A stretch of 64,000 bases of DNA from a bacterium (GTDB lineage: Bacteria; Chloroflexota; Anaerolineae; Caldilineales; Caldilineaceae), in assembly GCA_016124945.1 (NCBI GenBank), contig WGMT01000082.1:1-64000 (forward strand), in the 5' to 3' direction. Position 1 is the stretch's first letter. Every line of letters starts with the position of its first letter. Of this stretch, positions 44,891-53,500 are shown one piece after another. The position numbers and the translations under genes were made by a program. The notes beneath the pieces are model-generated. The model made no database searches. It was not told where the DNA came from and saw only the letters and a program-made list of their open reading frames with translations.

Positions 44891-45379
44891 GTGAAGCCGA
44901 TCTCTTTTCAATGTACACGTTTGATTCCCGCATCGGCGCACGCAATCTGCACCGAGATCGCCAATGTGGACGCCTGGAACCAGTTCGGCGGCTATGGGGT
45001 GCTGCCCGGCATCGAAAAGGCTGCATACGAAACCCGCACCGAGGACATGGTCGGTTCGCGCATCCGCGTGCGCAACACCGACGGCTCCGGTCACGTCGAG
45101 GAGATCCTCCAGTGGACGCCAGGCAAAGCAGTCGCCATGAAGCTGCACGAGTTTACGCCGCCCCTCTCTTCGCTGGCTTCACACTTTCTCGAAGAATGGA
45201 CGCTGGTCCCCGAAGGCAGCGGCACCCGCGTCACCCGCAGCTTTCAACTTCACCCGGCACAACCCGTCACCCGCCCCTTGCTCTGGCTGATTTCGCTGCT
45301 CTTCCGCCGCGCCATCGAACGTCATCTGGAGCAGATGGCTGCAATGTCCAGCACAACACATAACCGAAACAGACTCTGA
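44891..45379 (+). CDS. SRPBCC (polyketide cyclase/START-like) protein
   Basis: This 162-residue protein has the SRPBCC pattern: an N-terminal strand and helix (FQCTRLIPASAHAICTEIANVDAWNQFGGY in pieces), GSRIRVRNTDGSGHVEEILQW, then a C-terminal helix with PVTRPLLWLISLLFRRAIERHLEQM. It binds a hydrophobic ligand in the cytoplasm or at the membrane. GTG 44891 has AGGGG before it. The 44815-44880 stretch holds the dispersed ACAGATTACACGGATT motif. Confidence 0.78.
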   Translation: MKPISFQCTRLIPASAHAICTEIANVDAWNQFGGYGVLPGIEKAAYETRTEDMVGSRIRVRNTDGSGHVEEILQWTPGKAVAMKLHEFTPPLSSLASHFLEEWTLVPEGSGTRVTRSFQLHPAQPVTRPLLWLISLLFRRAIERHLEQMAAMSSTTHNRNRL

Positions 45380-45380
45380 A

Positions 45381-45465
45381 ATAGAACGCGGATTGAGCGG
45401 ATTGGGCGGATCAAACGGATGAAAATCCGTTCAAATCTGCCCAATCCGCTCAATCCGCGTTCTAT
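45381..45465. repeat. TAGAACGCGGATT palindrome at a convergent junction
   Basis: Perfect 27-bp arms (45381-45407 and 45439-45465; core TAGAACGCGGATTGAGCGG), with an inner AACGGAT/ATCCGTT. It fills the gap between the SRPBCC stop (45379) and the DUF362 stop (45489). It is the same sequence class as 25764-25890. Confidence 0.92.
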
Positions 45466-45488
45466 CTTAGATCGGTCTCTATCCTACG

Positions 45489-46748
45489 TTACGCCGGCAC
45501 AGGCTCATACGCGGGGATACGCAACAACGTCTGCTCGTAGACCTCGTAGTGCTCGCCTTCGTCTTCTTCGGGGTCGACGTACTTGTACCACATGGCCAGA
45601 TCCGGATTGTCGCCGGCGAGTTCGCGGCGGCTGACGCGGATCGTGGCCTCGGGGCTGTGCCACTTGACTTCGTAATCTTGGAGCAAGATGTACTCGCCCG
45701 CGTACTGGTCGACGAACTTTTGCTTGTTGTCGCGGTAGTAGAGCGCCTGCTCAGACATCGTCTTCAACCACGAGTAGTTGGTCTGTGCCGAGTCGGTCAT
45801 TATCGAGAAGAAGGTGCCGTCGGGCTGCGGTTCCAACTCCGAAACGAAGTCGATCTCGTCGAGGTTCACCGTGCCGAAGCCATTGTCTGCGGCCATCTTC
45901 ACCGAATTACGGTCGCGGTTGAAAGGGGGTGTGGGCCAGTCGGCCTGGGGATCATGGCCCATGACGTGCATAAGACAGGCGTCGGTGGAGATGACATGGT
46001 CACCCGCCATCAGCCCGTTGACCACGCGGCCCAGTCCTTCGCCCTTGCTCCACTCCTGACCGGCCTGCCCCACCAGCGCGTCCACAATGTTGAGCGCCGG
46101 GTTGAAGATCATCCCCAGATCGGCCAGGTGATAGGGCATCCGCACCAGGTGGTGGTAGTAGGTGCGTGGCTTGCCGCCACCAAACTCCGGCGGCACCAGC
46201 CCAAAGAGATTTTTAAGGCAGCCGGTGACGCCCATGAAGGCGTGGTTCTTGATCAGCGCCACGTCCACCATCTCGTCAGCTTCGATGGCCTCTTTCATCA
46301 TCACGTACTTGCGAAACATGAGACCGCCGCCGGGGGTTTCCACCTTCACATAGGGCGGCTGGGTGCCGTCGGCGTAGCGGACACCGTATTCTTCAAGCAG
46401 GTGGGCGATCTGCGTGGTCTTCTCAACCGTTTCGCCATTGTACATGGTGTAAAAGCTGCAATCTACACAGACGAGATCGGCGGTGGTCTTTTCGCGCAGC
46501 AGGCGCAACACAGCCCGGGCCACGCTATCACTCACCAATTGCTGCCGGTTGCGGTCATCGTACATGATGACATTTTGCGGCGCTTTATCCTGGTTGAATT
46601 TGATGGCGATGGTCTTGGCCTTGCGCAACTTCTCCCAGGACCGCTGTAGCGGTTCAGTGGCGCGCACCAGCGCTTCGTAGACAGCTTCATCGTCCGCGCG
46701 ATGATCGCAATGGACCGCACGGACCTGATAGTCAGGCAGTGAAGACAT
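45489..46748 (-). CDS. DUF362 family protein
   Basis: This 419-residue protein has the DUF362 features: TIAIKFNQDKAPQ near residue 48, ALIKNHAFMGVTGCLKNLFGLVP, NALNIVDALVG-type NPALNIVDALVGQ, and STDACLMHVMGHDP. Members are often linked with Fe-S ferredoxin domains, but this one shows no CxxCxxC cluster motif. The function is unknown. ATG 46748 is preferred because AAGGAG lies 9 bases upstream. Confidence 0.82.
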   Translation of the reverse strand: MSSLPDYQVRAVHCDHRADDEAVYEALVRATEPLQRSWEKLRKAKTIAIKFNQDKAPQNVIMYDDRNRQQLVSDSVARAVLRLLREKTTADLVCVDCSFYTMYNGETVEKTTQIAHLLEEYGVRYADGTQPPYVKVETPGGGLMFRKYVMMKEAIEADEMVDVALIKNHAFMGVTGCLKNLFGLVPPEFGGGKPRTYYHHLVRMPYHLADLGMIFNPALNIVDALVGQAGQEWSKGEGLGRVVNGLMAGDHVISTDACLMHVMGHDPQADWPTPPFNRDRNSVKMAADNGFGTVNLDEIDFVSELEPQPDGTFFSIMTDSAQTNYSWLKTMSEQALYYRDNKQKFVDQYAGEYILLQDYEVKWHSPEATIRVSRRELAGDNPDLAMWYKYVDPEEDEGEHYEVYEQTLLRIPAYEPVPA

Positions 46749-46835
46749 TCGATTCAACTCCTTGGGGATCTATGAAATAAGAGCGGGAAACGAGACATAT
46801 AGGGATATTGTAACCGATCGTGCTATGGGCGAAAA

Positions 46836-47001
46836 GACGGACGACGGACGACGGACGTTAAGAACATTGTCACCCGGCGCGGGGGATTCCGTCGAAAAGT
46901 AATGCCTGCTGAATGACGTCTTTCCGCAGACGCTCATTATCGGCACCATCGTCGTCAACGTCTGTCGTCTGTCGTCCGTCGTCTACCGTCCGTCGTCCGT
47001 C
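46836..47001. repeat. GACGACGG palindrome at the methyltransferase 3' end
   Basis: GACGGACGACGGACGACGG (46836-46854) and a longer complementary array of CCGTCGTC units (46957-47001) flank 100 bases, giving an imperfect hairpin. The right array lies inside the methyltransferase gene and supplies a charged Asp/Arg tail. Confidence 0.85.
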
Positions 47002-47850
47002 TTTTTTTCCCACGATCACGTAAAAGTCTGCCTGCCCCACATCGTCCACCCCGTACAAGGACGGATGAATCGTCACCTCTGCAAAACCGGTTTCACTAAG
47101 CAGTGTGCGCAGTTGTTCCTCGCTGTAGGCTTGCATGGCGGCGGCGTGACGGGTCACCTCGCCGCTTTCGGCGTCGATCACAAAGTAGCGCTCGATGGCG
47201 ATTTGCCGTTCGGGCAACCAAAAATTCTCGGTGAGCAGCAGGTGTGGCTTCGGGGAAAAAAGACCACCGTTGCTGCCGTACCAGGACGTCGCCGCCTCGC
47301 CGGTTCGGCGCACGGCGTCTAGCGTGTGCACTTCGAGGACGATGACGCCGTCATGGGTTAGCGCTTCGTGGACCCGGCGTAGGATGGCGCGGGCGTCGTC
47401 GGGGTGAAAGACGTTAAACTCGCCGAAAATCAGCATCGCCAGATCAAAACGGTCAACGCCAACTTTGGCGCGACGGATGTCCGCTTCCACAAATTCACAG
47501 GCCGCCCCGGCTTCGGCAGCCTGTTGCCGCGCGTAGGCAATTGATGCCGGCGAAAAATCAATGCCGGTGACAGTGTGTCCGCGGCGGTTAAGGCGCAGGG
47601 CATACAACCCCGGCCCACACCCCAGATCGAGGATGGCTGAAGCGTTGCCGCCCAGCAACACACGGTCGATCCACTCGACGTGGCGCTCGATCCGTTCACT
47701 GCGACGGCTGGCCAGATCGTGCGCCTGCGAAAGATGCTCGCGCAACATGCGCTCGCTGAACGCAGGCTCGTTCCACGGAATCTTTTCGCCTTCGATCCAC
47801 GGCTCAGGGGCAGGTTGGCGGGCGATCAAGTCGAGCAGATTCATACGCAT
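46870..47850 (-). CDS. Class I SAM-dependent methyltransferase
   Basis: This 326-residue protein has motif I AILDLGCGPGLYALRL, motif II-like GIDFSPASIAYAR, then FVEADIRRA, and LAMLIFGEFNVFHPDD. The substrate is unknown. ATG 47850 or 47844 starts the conserved sequence; the preceding GTG codon lies in a GTGATTGGTGAT repeat copy. The last 55 residues (after VIVGKKDG) are a low-complexity, acidic tail created by the GACGACGG repeat. It lies just downstream of the 47863 gene. Confidence 0.87.
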   Translation of the reverse strand: MRMNLLDLIARQPAPEPWIEGEKIPWNEPAFSERMLREHLSQAHDLASRRSERIERHVEWIDRVLLGGNASAILDLGCGPGLYALRLNRRGHTVTGIDFSPASIAYARQQAAEAGAACEFVEADIRRAKVGVDRFDLAMLIFGEFNVFHPDDARAILRRVHEALTHDGVIVLEVHTLDAVRRTGEAATSWYGSNGGLFSPKPHLLLTENFWLPERQIAIERYFVIDAESGEVTRHAAAMQAYSEEQLRTLLSETGFAEVTIHPSLYGVDDVGQADFYVIVGKKDGRRTVDDGRQTTDVDDDGADNERLRKDVIQQALLFDGIPRAG

Positions 47851-47862
47851 ATCACCAATCAC

Positions 47863-48249
47863 TTAAATTTCATTGAAAAACTCAACCTGCCAGCGCCAGG
47901 ACGTGTGATCGTCGGCGTGCCACCACTGTTGCAAGATGCCGACCTCGCTGCCGGGGAGCAGTACCGGCAGACCGATGTGTTTTGCATCCGGCCACAGATC
48001 CTGGCGGGTGACGGTATCACCGTCTTTGCGCAGGAGGCAGATGGGCGAATCTTGCGTCGCTTCCAGATCTTTGCCGTAGGCGATGCGTTGTCCTTTGTCG
48101 TCGTGGACTTCAACCGTCATCACCGGCGGTGCAGCGTGGACAAGCAACCGATCTGTGGCGTCGAGCAGTCCGCGCGCCAGCCAGATGCCGGTACTGGCAG
48201 CTTTGGGATACCAGAGACTCCAATACTCAATCGAGGTTTGCTGTGACAT
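47863..48249 (-). CDS. Conserved hypothetical protein
   Basis: This 128-residue protein reads YWSLWYPKAASTGIWLARG near the N-terminus and QQWWHADDHTSWRWQVEFFN near the C-terminus. The many Trp residues and beta-rich pattern suggest a small folded domain. I do not recognise the family. It is probably co-transcribed with the methyltransferase gene, whose possible GTG start (47862) is next to its stop. Confidence 0.65.
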   Translation of the reverse strand: MSQQTSIEYWSLWYPKAASTGIWLARGLLDATDRLLVHAAPPVMTVEVHDDKGQRIAYGKDLEATQDSPICLLRKDGDTVTRQDLWPDAKHIGLPVLLPGSEVGILQQWWHADDHTSWRWQVEFFNEI

Positions 48250-48363
48250 GGTGGGGATCCTTGTCAGAACAGGTGCGGTGCGAAATAACGACTATATCCA
48301 GTCTACCCCACCCACACGGCACAGGCAAGGCGTCCTGATTTTTTGTGTATTTCACGCTGGGCA

Positions 48364-48440
48364 GACAGTGCCAGGTGCCAGGCACAGGCCAAACGCAGAG
48401 GCTCTAACGGGCGTCCCACTGGCCTGTGCCTGGCACTGTC
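48364..48440. repeat. CAGTGCCAGGCAC palindrome, copy 1
   Basis: The left arm 48364-48390 (with a 7-bp internal duplication) pairs with 48421-48440, GGCCTGTGCCTGGCACTGTC. The spacer AAACGCAGAGGCTCTAACGG is close to that of copy 2 at 50351-50421. The 381-base gap 48250-48630 holds nothing else I can identify. Confidence 0.9.
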
Positions 48441-48630
48441 ACCGCGCCCTGAAATTGAAGTACACCCTGATTTTTAGCCGGATCCCGTAAGAATTGCATA
48501 ACAATTCGTCAATAAAGTGGATAGCAGGCTGCGCTATCTTCAAATCGTCTCGTGCAATCAGAAACATTTTGGCAGACATCACCGTTCCGACAACCTGACC
48601 AACCAAACAACAGACCAAAGGAAACAATCA

Positions 48631-49521
48631 ATGCGTAAACTGACAATGATCTTGGGCAGTGCCCTACTGATGGCCACACTTTTCGCCGCCTGTACTATTC
48701 CAGCCCCGATGCCTTCCGACACAGAAGTAATGGCCGAAGACACCATGGCCGACGACAAGATGGCTGACGACACCATGGCTGAAGACAAGATGGCCGACGA
48801 CAAGATGGCCGACGACACCATGGCCGACGACAAGATGGCCGACGACAAGATGGCCGACGACAAGATGGCCGACGACACCATGGCCGACGACAAGATGGCC
48901 GACGACAAGATGGCCGACGACAAGATGGCCGACGACACCATGGCCGACGACACCATGGCCGACGACAAGATGGCCGACGACAAGATGGCCGACGACAAGA
49001 TGGCCGACGACAAGATGGCCGACGACAAGATGGCCGACGACAAGATGGCCGACGACAAGATGGAAGCCATGGACCTGCCTGCCTGGCAGACGCTCCCCTT
49101 GATTGATGTGCGCACCGGCGAAACCTTCACCCTCGCCGACTACGCCGGCAAAGCGCTCCTGATTGAGCCGATGGCGACCTGGTGCCCCAACTGTCGCACT
49201 CAACTTGGCAACGTCAAAACAGCGGTAGCAAGTGCAAACCCCGACCAAATGGCTTTCCTGGCGCTGAGCGTCGAAGCAGGGCTTGATGCCTCGGCTCTGG
49301 CTGCCTACGCCGATCAAAATGAATTCAACTGGCGCTTCGCCGTCACCACGCCTGAGATGTTACAGGCGCTGGCAGAGACCTTTGGCCCAACCGTCGCCAA
49401 CCCACCGGCCACCCCTCACTTCATCGTACGCCCAGACGGCAGCTACACCGAGCTGACCACCGGCTTCACGTCAAGTGAGGCGATTCTAGCCAATCTGGCA
49501 ACTGCCGTAGCCGGTCAGTAG
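48631..49521 (+). CDS. TlpA-like thioredoxin-fold lipoprotein with pentapeptide repeats
   Basis: This 296-residue protein has a lipoprotein signal peptide with lipobox LFAAC (Cys21). A 110-residue repeat region (22 copies of MADDK/MADDT/MAEDx, residues 34-143) follows, then a TlpA/AhpC-like domain with ATWCPNC (Cys185, Cys188), preceded by the ADYAGKALLIEP start. Lipid-anchored outside the membrane, it would pass electrons from CcdA to extracytoplasmic thiols. The next gene is ccdA. The repeats resemble the MxKDx pentapeptide class. ATG 48631 follows AAAGGAAAC. Confidence 0.88.
   Translation: MRKLTMILGSALLMATLFAACTIPAPMPSDTEVMAEDTMADDKMADDTMAEDKMADDKMADDTMADDKMADDKMADDKMADDTMADDKMADDKMADDKMADDTMADDTMADDKMADDKMADDKMADDKMADDKMADDKMADDKMEAMDLPAWQTLPLIDVRTGETFTLADYAGKALLIEPMATWCPNCRTQLGNVKTAVASANPDQMAFLALSVEAGLDASALAAYADQNEFNWRFAVTTPEMLQALAETFGPTVANPPATPHFIVRPDGSYTELTTGFTSSEAILANLATAVAGQ
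48730..49059 (+). repeat. 22 x 15-bp coding tandem repeat
   Basis: Twenty-two in-frame copies of ATGGCCGACGACAAG, with ACC or GAA variants, lie inside the lipoprotein gene. Third-codon identity between copies suggests recent expansion, and the length (330 bp) keeps the frame. Confidence 0.98.
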
Positions 49522-49596
49522 ACGGAAGACGAAGGACGGAAGACGAACATCAAGTTTGTTCAATGTACCATTCGTTTGTCTTCCGTCCTTCGTTCT
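49521..49596. repeat. GACGGAAGACGAAGG inverted repeat
   Basis: GACGGAAGACGAAGGACGG (49521-49539) and its complement-like CCGTCCTTCG (49584-49593) and TTGTCTTCCG form an imperfect hairpin between the lipoprotein gene stop and the ccdA leader. Confidence 0.85.
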
Positions 49597-49642
49597 CCTC
49601 TTCACTTAAGACAATTCACGATCCCACCGGGTGGAGTAAACC

Positions 49643-50308
49643 ATGAATCACCTATTCGAAGCCTTCCTGCTTGGCAATGGCGCTATCCTGACCAACGTCT
49701 GCCTGCTGCCTTTGTATCCGGGATTGCTGGCCTTTTTGGCCGGACGCATTGCACCGGGATCGACCTCAACGGCGAGCCGCTGGCTAGGGATCTTTGTGCT
49801 GGCCGGGATTATTAGCCTGATGCTGGTGCTGGGGGCACTCCTCTTTGGCTTACAACAATCGTTCAGCAGCCTGCTGCCTTACCTGCTGCCCGCTATCTAC
49901 GGGCTCGTCATTGTACTCGGCATTGCGATGCTGCTTGGACGAAACCCCTTTAAAGGCCTGAGTACGGTTCAATCGCCCGTCCTTCGCAATCCCTTTGCAG
50001 CTGCCTACGTCTACGGCCTGCTTCTGGGGCCGATGACCTTACCCTGCACCGGGCCATTGGTGATCAGCGTCTTTTTGCTGGGCGCAGGGAACGTGGGTCA
50101 GTTGGCAGACGGTTTGCTCTACTTCCTGGCATTCGGCCTGGGCTTTGGTTGGCCGTTGGTGTTGTTACCCTTCGTTGCGCAACCACTGCAACGCCGCTTC
50201 ACAGGCTGGATGACACAGAACGTTGTACGCTTAACACAGGTCTCCGGCGCGCTGCTCGTGCTCATCGGTATCTTTGGCATCTACGCCGAAGTATTGCCGA
50301 ATTTATAA
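49643..50308 (+). CDS. ccdA: Cytochrome c biogenesis/thiol transporter CcdA
   Basis: This 221-residue protein has six transmembrane segments and the two CcdA cysteines: Cys20 in TNVCLLPLYPGLL and Cys135 in MTLPCTGPLV. They carry electrons from cytoplasmic thioredoxin to extracytoplasmic thiol-disulfide proteins. The lipoprotein gene just upstream is the natural partner. ATG 49643 is the likely start, following GGTGGAG. Confidence 0.9.
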   Translation: MNHLFEAFLLGNGAILTNVCLLPLYPGLLAFLAGRIAPGSTSTASRWLGIFVLAGIISLMLVLGALLFGLQQSFSSLLPYLLPAIYGLVIVLGIAMLLGRNPFKGLSTVQSPVLRNPFAAAYVYGLLLGPMTLPCTGPLVISVFLLGAGNVGQLADGLLYFLAFGLGFGWPLVLLPFVAQPLQRRFTGWMTQNVVRLTQVSGALLVLIGIFGIYAEVLPNL

Positions 50309-50350
50309 GTCCACCACATAAGCATGAATCAATTTAGAGCGACGCGCCAC

Positions 50351-50421
50351 GAACAGTGCCAGGCACGGGCAAGCGCACACGCTTTGACGGGTAATTCACT
50401 GGCCCGTGCCTGGCACTGTTC
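50351..50421. repeat. CAGTGCCAGGCAC palindrome, copy 2
   Basis: GAACAGTGCCAGGCACGGGC (50351-50370) is a perfect complement of 50402-50421. The loop (AAGCGCACACGCTTTGACGG) resembles that of copy 1, in the same orientation. Confidence 0.9.
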
Positions 50422-50457
50422 ACCCCAAGATTGACGCCCCCCATTCCTCTGCAAAGA

Positions 50458-50487
50458 TTGGATCACCTTTGTGTCATCAACTATAAT
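50458..50487 (+). promoter_or_regulatory. Putative promoter of the BTAD regulator gene
   Basis: TTGGAT (50458-50463) and TATAAT (50482-50487) are 18 bases apart, 60 bases before the ATG at 50547. Confidence 0.55.
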
Positions 50488-50546
50488 GGCGTCAGAGGCT
50501 TCCCCCATTCACCGTGTCTACGTAGCAGGAATGGTTTTTGTTGCTC

Positions 50547-53500
50547 ATGGCTTACATCCGCATACAATTGATCGGCGCCTTCCAGCTTTGGCTTGGTGAT
50601 CAACCTGTTTCGGAAATCACTTCGCCCAAGATTCAGGCATTGCTGGCCTACCTGGCCGTCGAATCGAAACGGGTACACAGCCGCGATCAGCTCGCAACGC
50701 TGCTCTGGCCGGATCTCTCTCAACAAAAAGCGCGACAAAACCTGCGACAATCCCTCAGCCGCTTACAAAAAGCGATTCCACAGGCCGCGGATGACATCCC
50801 CATCCTGCACGTGACGCGCCAGGAAGTTGGCTTCAACCGCACGTGCGCCTATACGCTGGACGTTGAAGATTACACAAGTGTGCTTAACAGCACCCACAAC
50901 CACGCCCACGAGGACGTTGTTCATTGCGCCGAGTGTTGCCGCCGTCTGGCCACAGCAATCAGCAAGCAGGCCGGCGATTTCCTCGACGGCCTCGCTGCCG
51001 ACAGCCTTCCCTTTGAGGAATGGGCCATGCTCAAGCGTGAGTGGATCCGGCGCGAACAACTGGCCGCCCTCGACATCTTGATCCAACACGCCTTCTGGTG
51101 CGAAGACTACAAAGCCGCCTACAACTATGCCTGGCGACAGATCGAGATCGATCCGCTGTACGAAGAGGCCCACACAGATGCCATGCGCGCCCTGGCGCTG
51201 GACGGTCGCGCCCGAAACGCGCTCGCACAGTTCGAGCAACTTTGTGCCGTCCTCGACGCCGAGTTGGGTGTGCGTCCTTCAGCAGAAAGTAACGCCCTGG
51301 CCCAAGAGATCAGCGCCGGTCTTTTTCCTCAGCGTGGGCAGGCGCCCCTCTCCGCCCAGCCCCCCACTCCACAAAAGATCGAAATTGACGTCCGCACCAG
51401 CCTGCCACCTCAATTTACGCCTTTTGTGGGCCGCAGCGACGAACTAACCCGTATCGACGAGCTGATTGTGCAGCCCCATTGTCACCTGCTCACCATGGTG
51501 GGCGTTGGTGGGGTGGGCAAGACGCGCCTCGCCGTCGAAGCGGCCCAACAGGCGGCGGATCACTTTGTAGATGGGGTCTACTTTGTGCCGTTGGTAGCTG
51601 TCACTTCGCCTACCCAATTGGTAACGGCCATTGCCCATGCTATCGGCTTCACATTGCCGCTGGTGTCTTATACCCTCGCCGAGCAACAGGACGCGCTGGT
51701 GCGCTACCTGCGCACACGGACGCTGTTGCTGGTGCTCGACAACTACGAACACCTGCTGCCCGAGGTGGAACTGATCGCCCAGTTGTTGCAGGGTGCACCA
51801 GGGCTGATGCTGGTGATTACATCCCGCGCGCCGTTGGAACTGCGCGCCGAATGGATCATCGAGATCGACGGCTTGCCCTTTCCGCCGCTGCATGGGCCGG
51901 CAAAACCAACGGCGGACTATGCCGCGGTACAACTCTTCACCACAACCGTGGAGCGGATCAAGCCCGGCGCGCTCCGCCTTGACACCGCCGCGCCAGAGAT
52001 CGCCCGTATCTGCGCTCTGGTGCAGGGAATGCCATTGGCGTTGGAACTGGCCGCTGCCCGTGTGCGTACACTGCCAGTGGACGAAGTAGCCGACGCCATT
52101 GCCGCCGATCTCGGTTTTCTGAGTACGTCCATGCGCGACGTGCCCGAAAGGCACCGTAGTTTGCGCGCCGTCATCGATCAATCGTGGCGGTTGCTCTCGG
52201 CGAATGAACAGCGCCTCTTTGCCGGTCTGTCCGTTTTCCGCGGCGATTTCAGCCAGGACGCTGCACTGACTGTCACCGGTGCAGAAACAGAGACGGAGAA
52301 GCAGAGAGGCGAAGTGTTGTTGCAGCGTCTTGTGGCGCACTCTCTGCTGCGCCGCCGCGGCGAGAGTCGTTACGAGATCCACGAAACACTGCGCCAATAC
52401 GCCGCCAACAAGTTGGCAGAAAACAATGTCTTCAGCGAGACGCTCCGCCATCGATTTGCCACCTACTTTCTCGAACTGGCCGTCCACCTCGAAGACGATT
52501 TCAACGGGCGCGATGTCCTGGGTGCGCAGGAGACGCTCTACGCCGAGATCGAGAATCTGCGTCAGGCGTGGGCCTGGGCAGTGGATGATGGCCATGCTGA
52601 GCAGATTGGGCGCAGCGTCACAAGCGTTTTCCGTTTCTTCAACGGCGTCGGCTTGATGCAAGAGGGCGAAAGTACACTAGAAGCGGCTGTTGCAGCCTTT
52701 CGTCCTCTGGGCAAAGCGGTGGTCACCGCGCGCGTGCTCTGCAAACTGAGCCGTCTGCAAAATAGCCGTGGCCGCTTCGAACCGGCCGCCGCAGCAGCAG
52801 AGGACGCCATTGCGCTGCTCAACTCAGTGCCACCCGACGCCGCTGCCCGCCAGGACAACACGCCGCCGCTCCAGCACATTGAAGCGGAAGCATGGCAACA
52901 GTTGGGCCGATCGATGCTGCACCTGGGCCGTTTCAACGAGGCCGACGGTCATTTGGAGCAGGCCATGTCTTTACTAGGCGAGCTGGCCAACGCCACGCTC
53001 GATCAGTTGGCGTTGGCCGCCGAAATGCAGTTCAATCTGGGCACCATCGCCGGGTTCCAGTCGAACTACAAGGCGGCGCACACCCACGACATGGAAGCCC
53101 TGCGCCTGGCCCGGCTTAGCGGTGACCGACATCTGGAAGCAATTGCGCTCAACAACCTGGGCTCTGTGGCCGAACTCAGCGGGCGCATTGACGAGGCAAT
53201 CGACTATTTTGAGCAATCCCTGGCCATTTTCGAGTTGCTGGCCTACCGCCGCGGTACCGCGAACTGCCTGAGCAACCTTGGCGCCTCTATGTCCTGGCGC
53301 GGGGAATTGACCGACGCGCTAAACCGGCACCAGGACGCATTGCGCATCAACCAGGAAGTCGGCGACATTGGTGGCGAAGGGTGGACGCTGATGGCAATAG
53401 GCAGCATCTTCTATCGTCTGGGGCAGATGCAAAACGCCCACCGTTCGCTACAACAGGCGCTGGAACTCAACCGCGAAGGCACGCTCTCGATGGACACCTG

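Noticed and set aside
48730..49059. CRISPR-like regular repeat array
   Set aside because: Units are 15 bp without unique spacers and lie in frame inside a gene.
48579..49317. Long minus-strand frames made of ILSSA or HLVVG repeats
   Set aside because: They are reverse translations of the 15-bp array; the plus-strand frame has a signal peptide and a thioredoxin domain.
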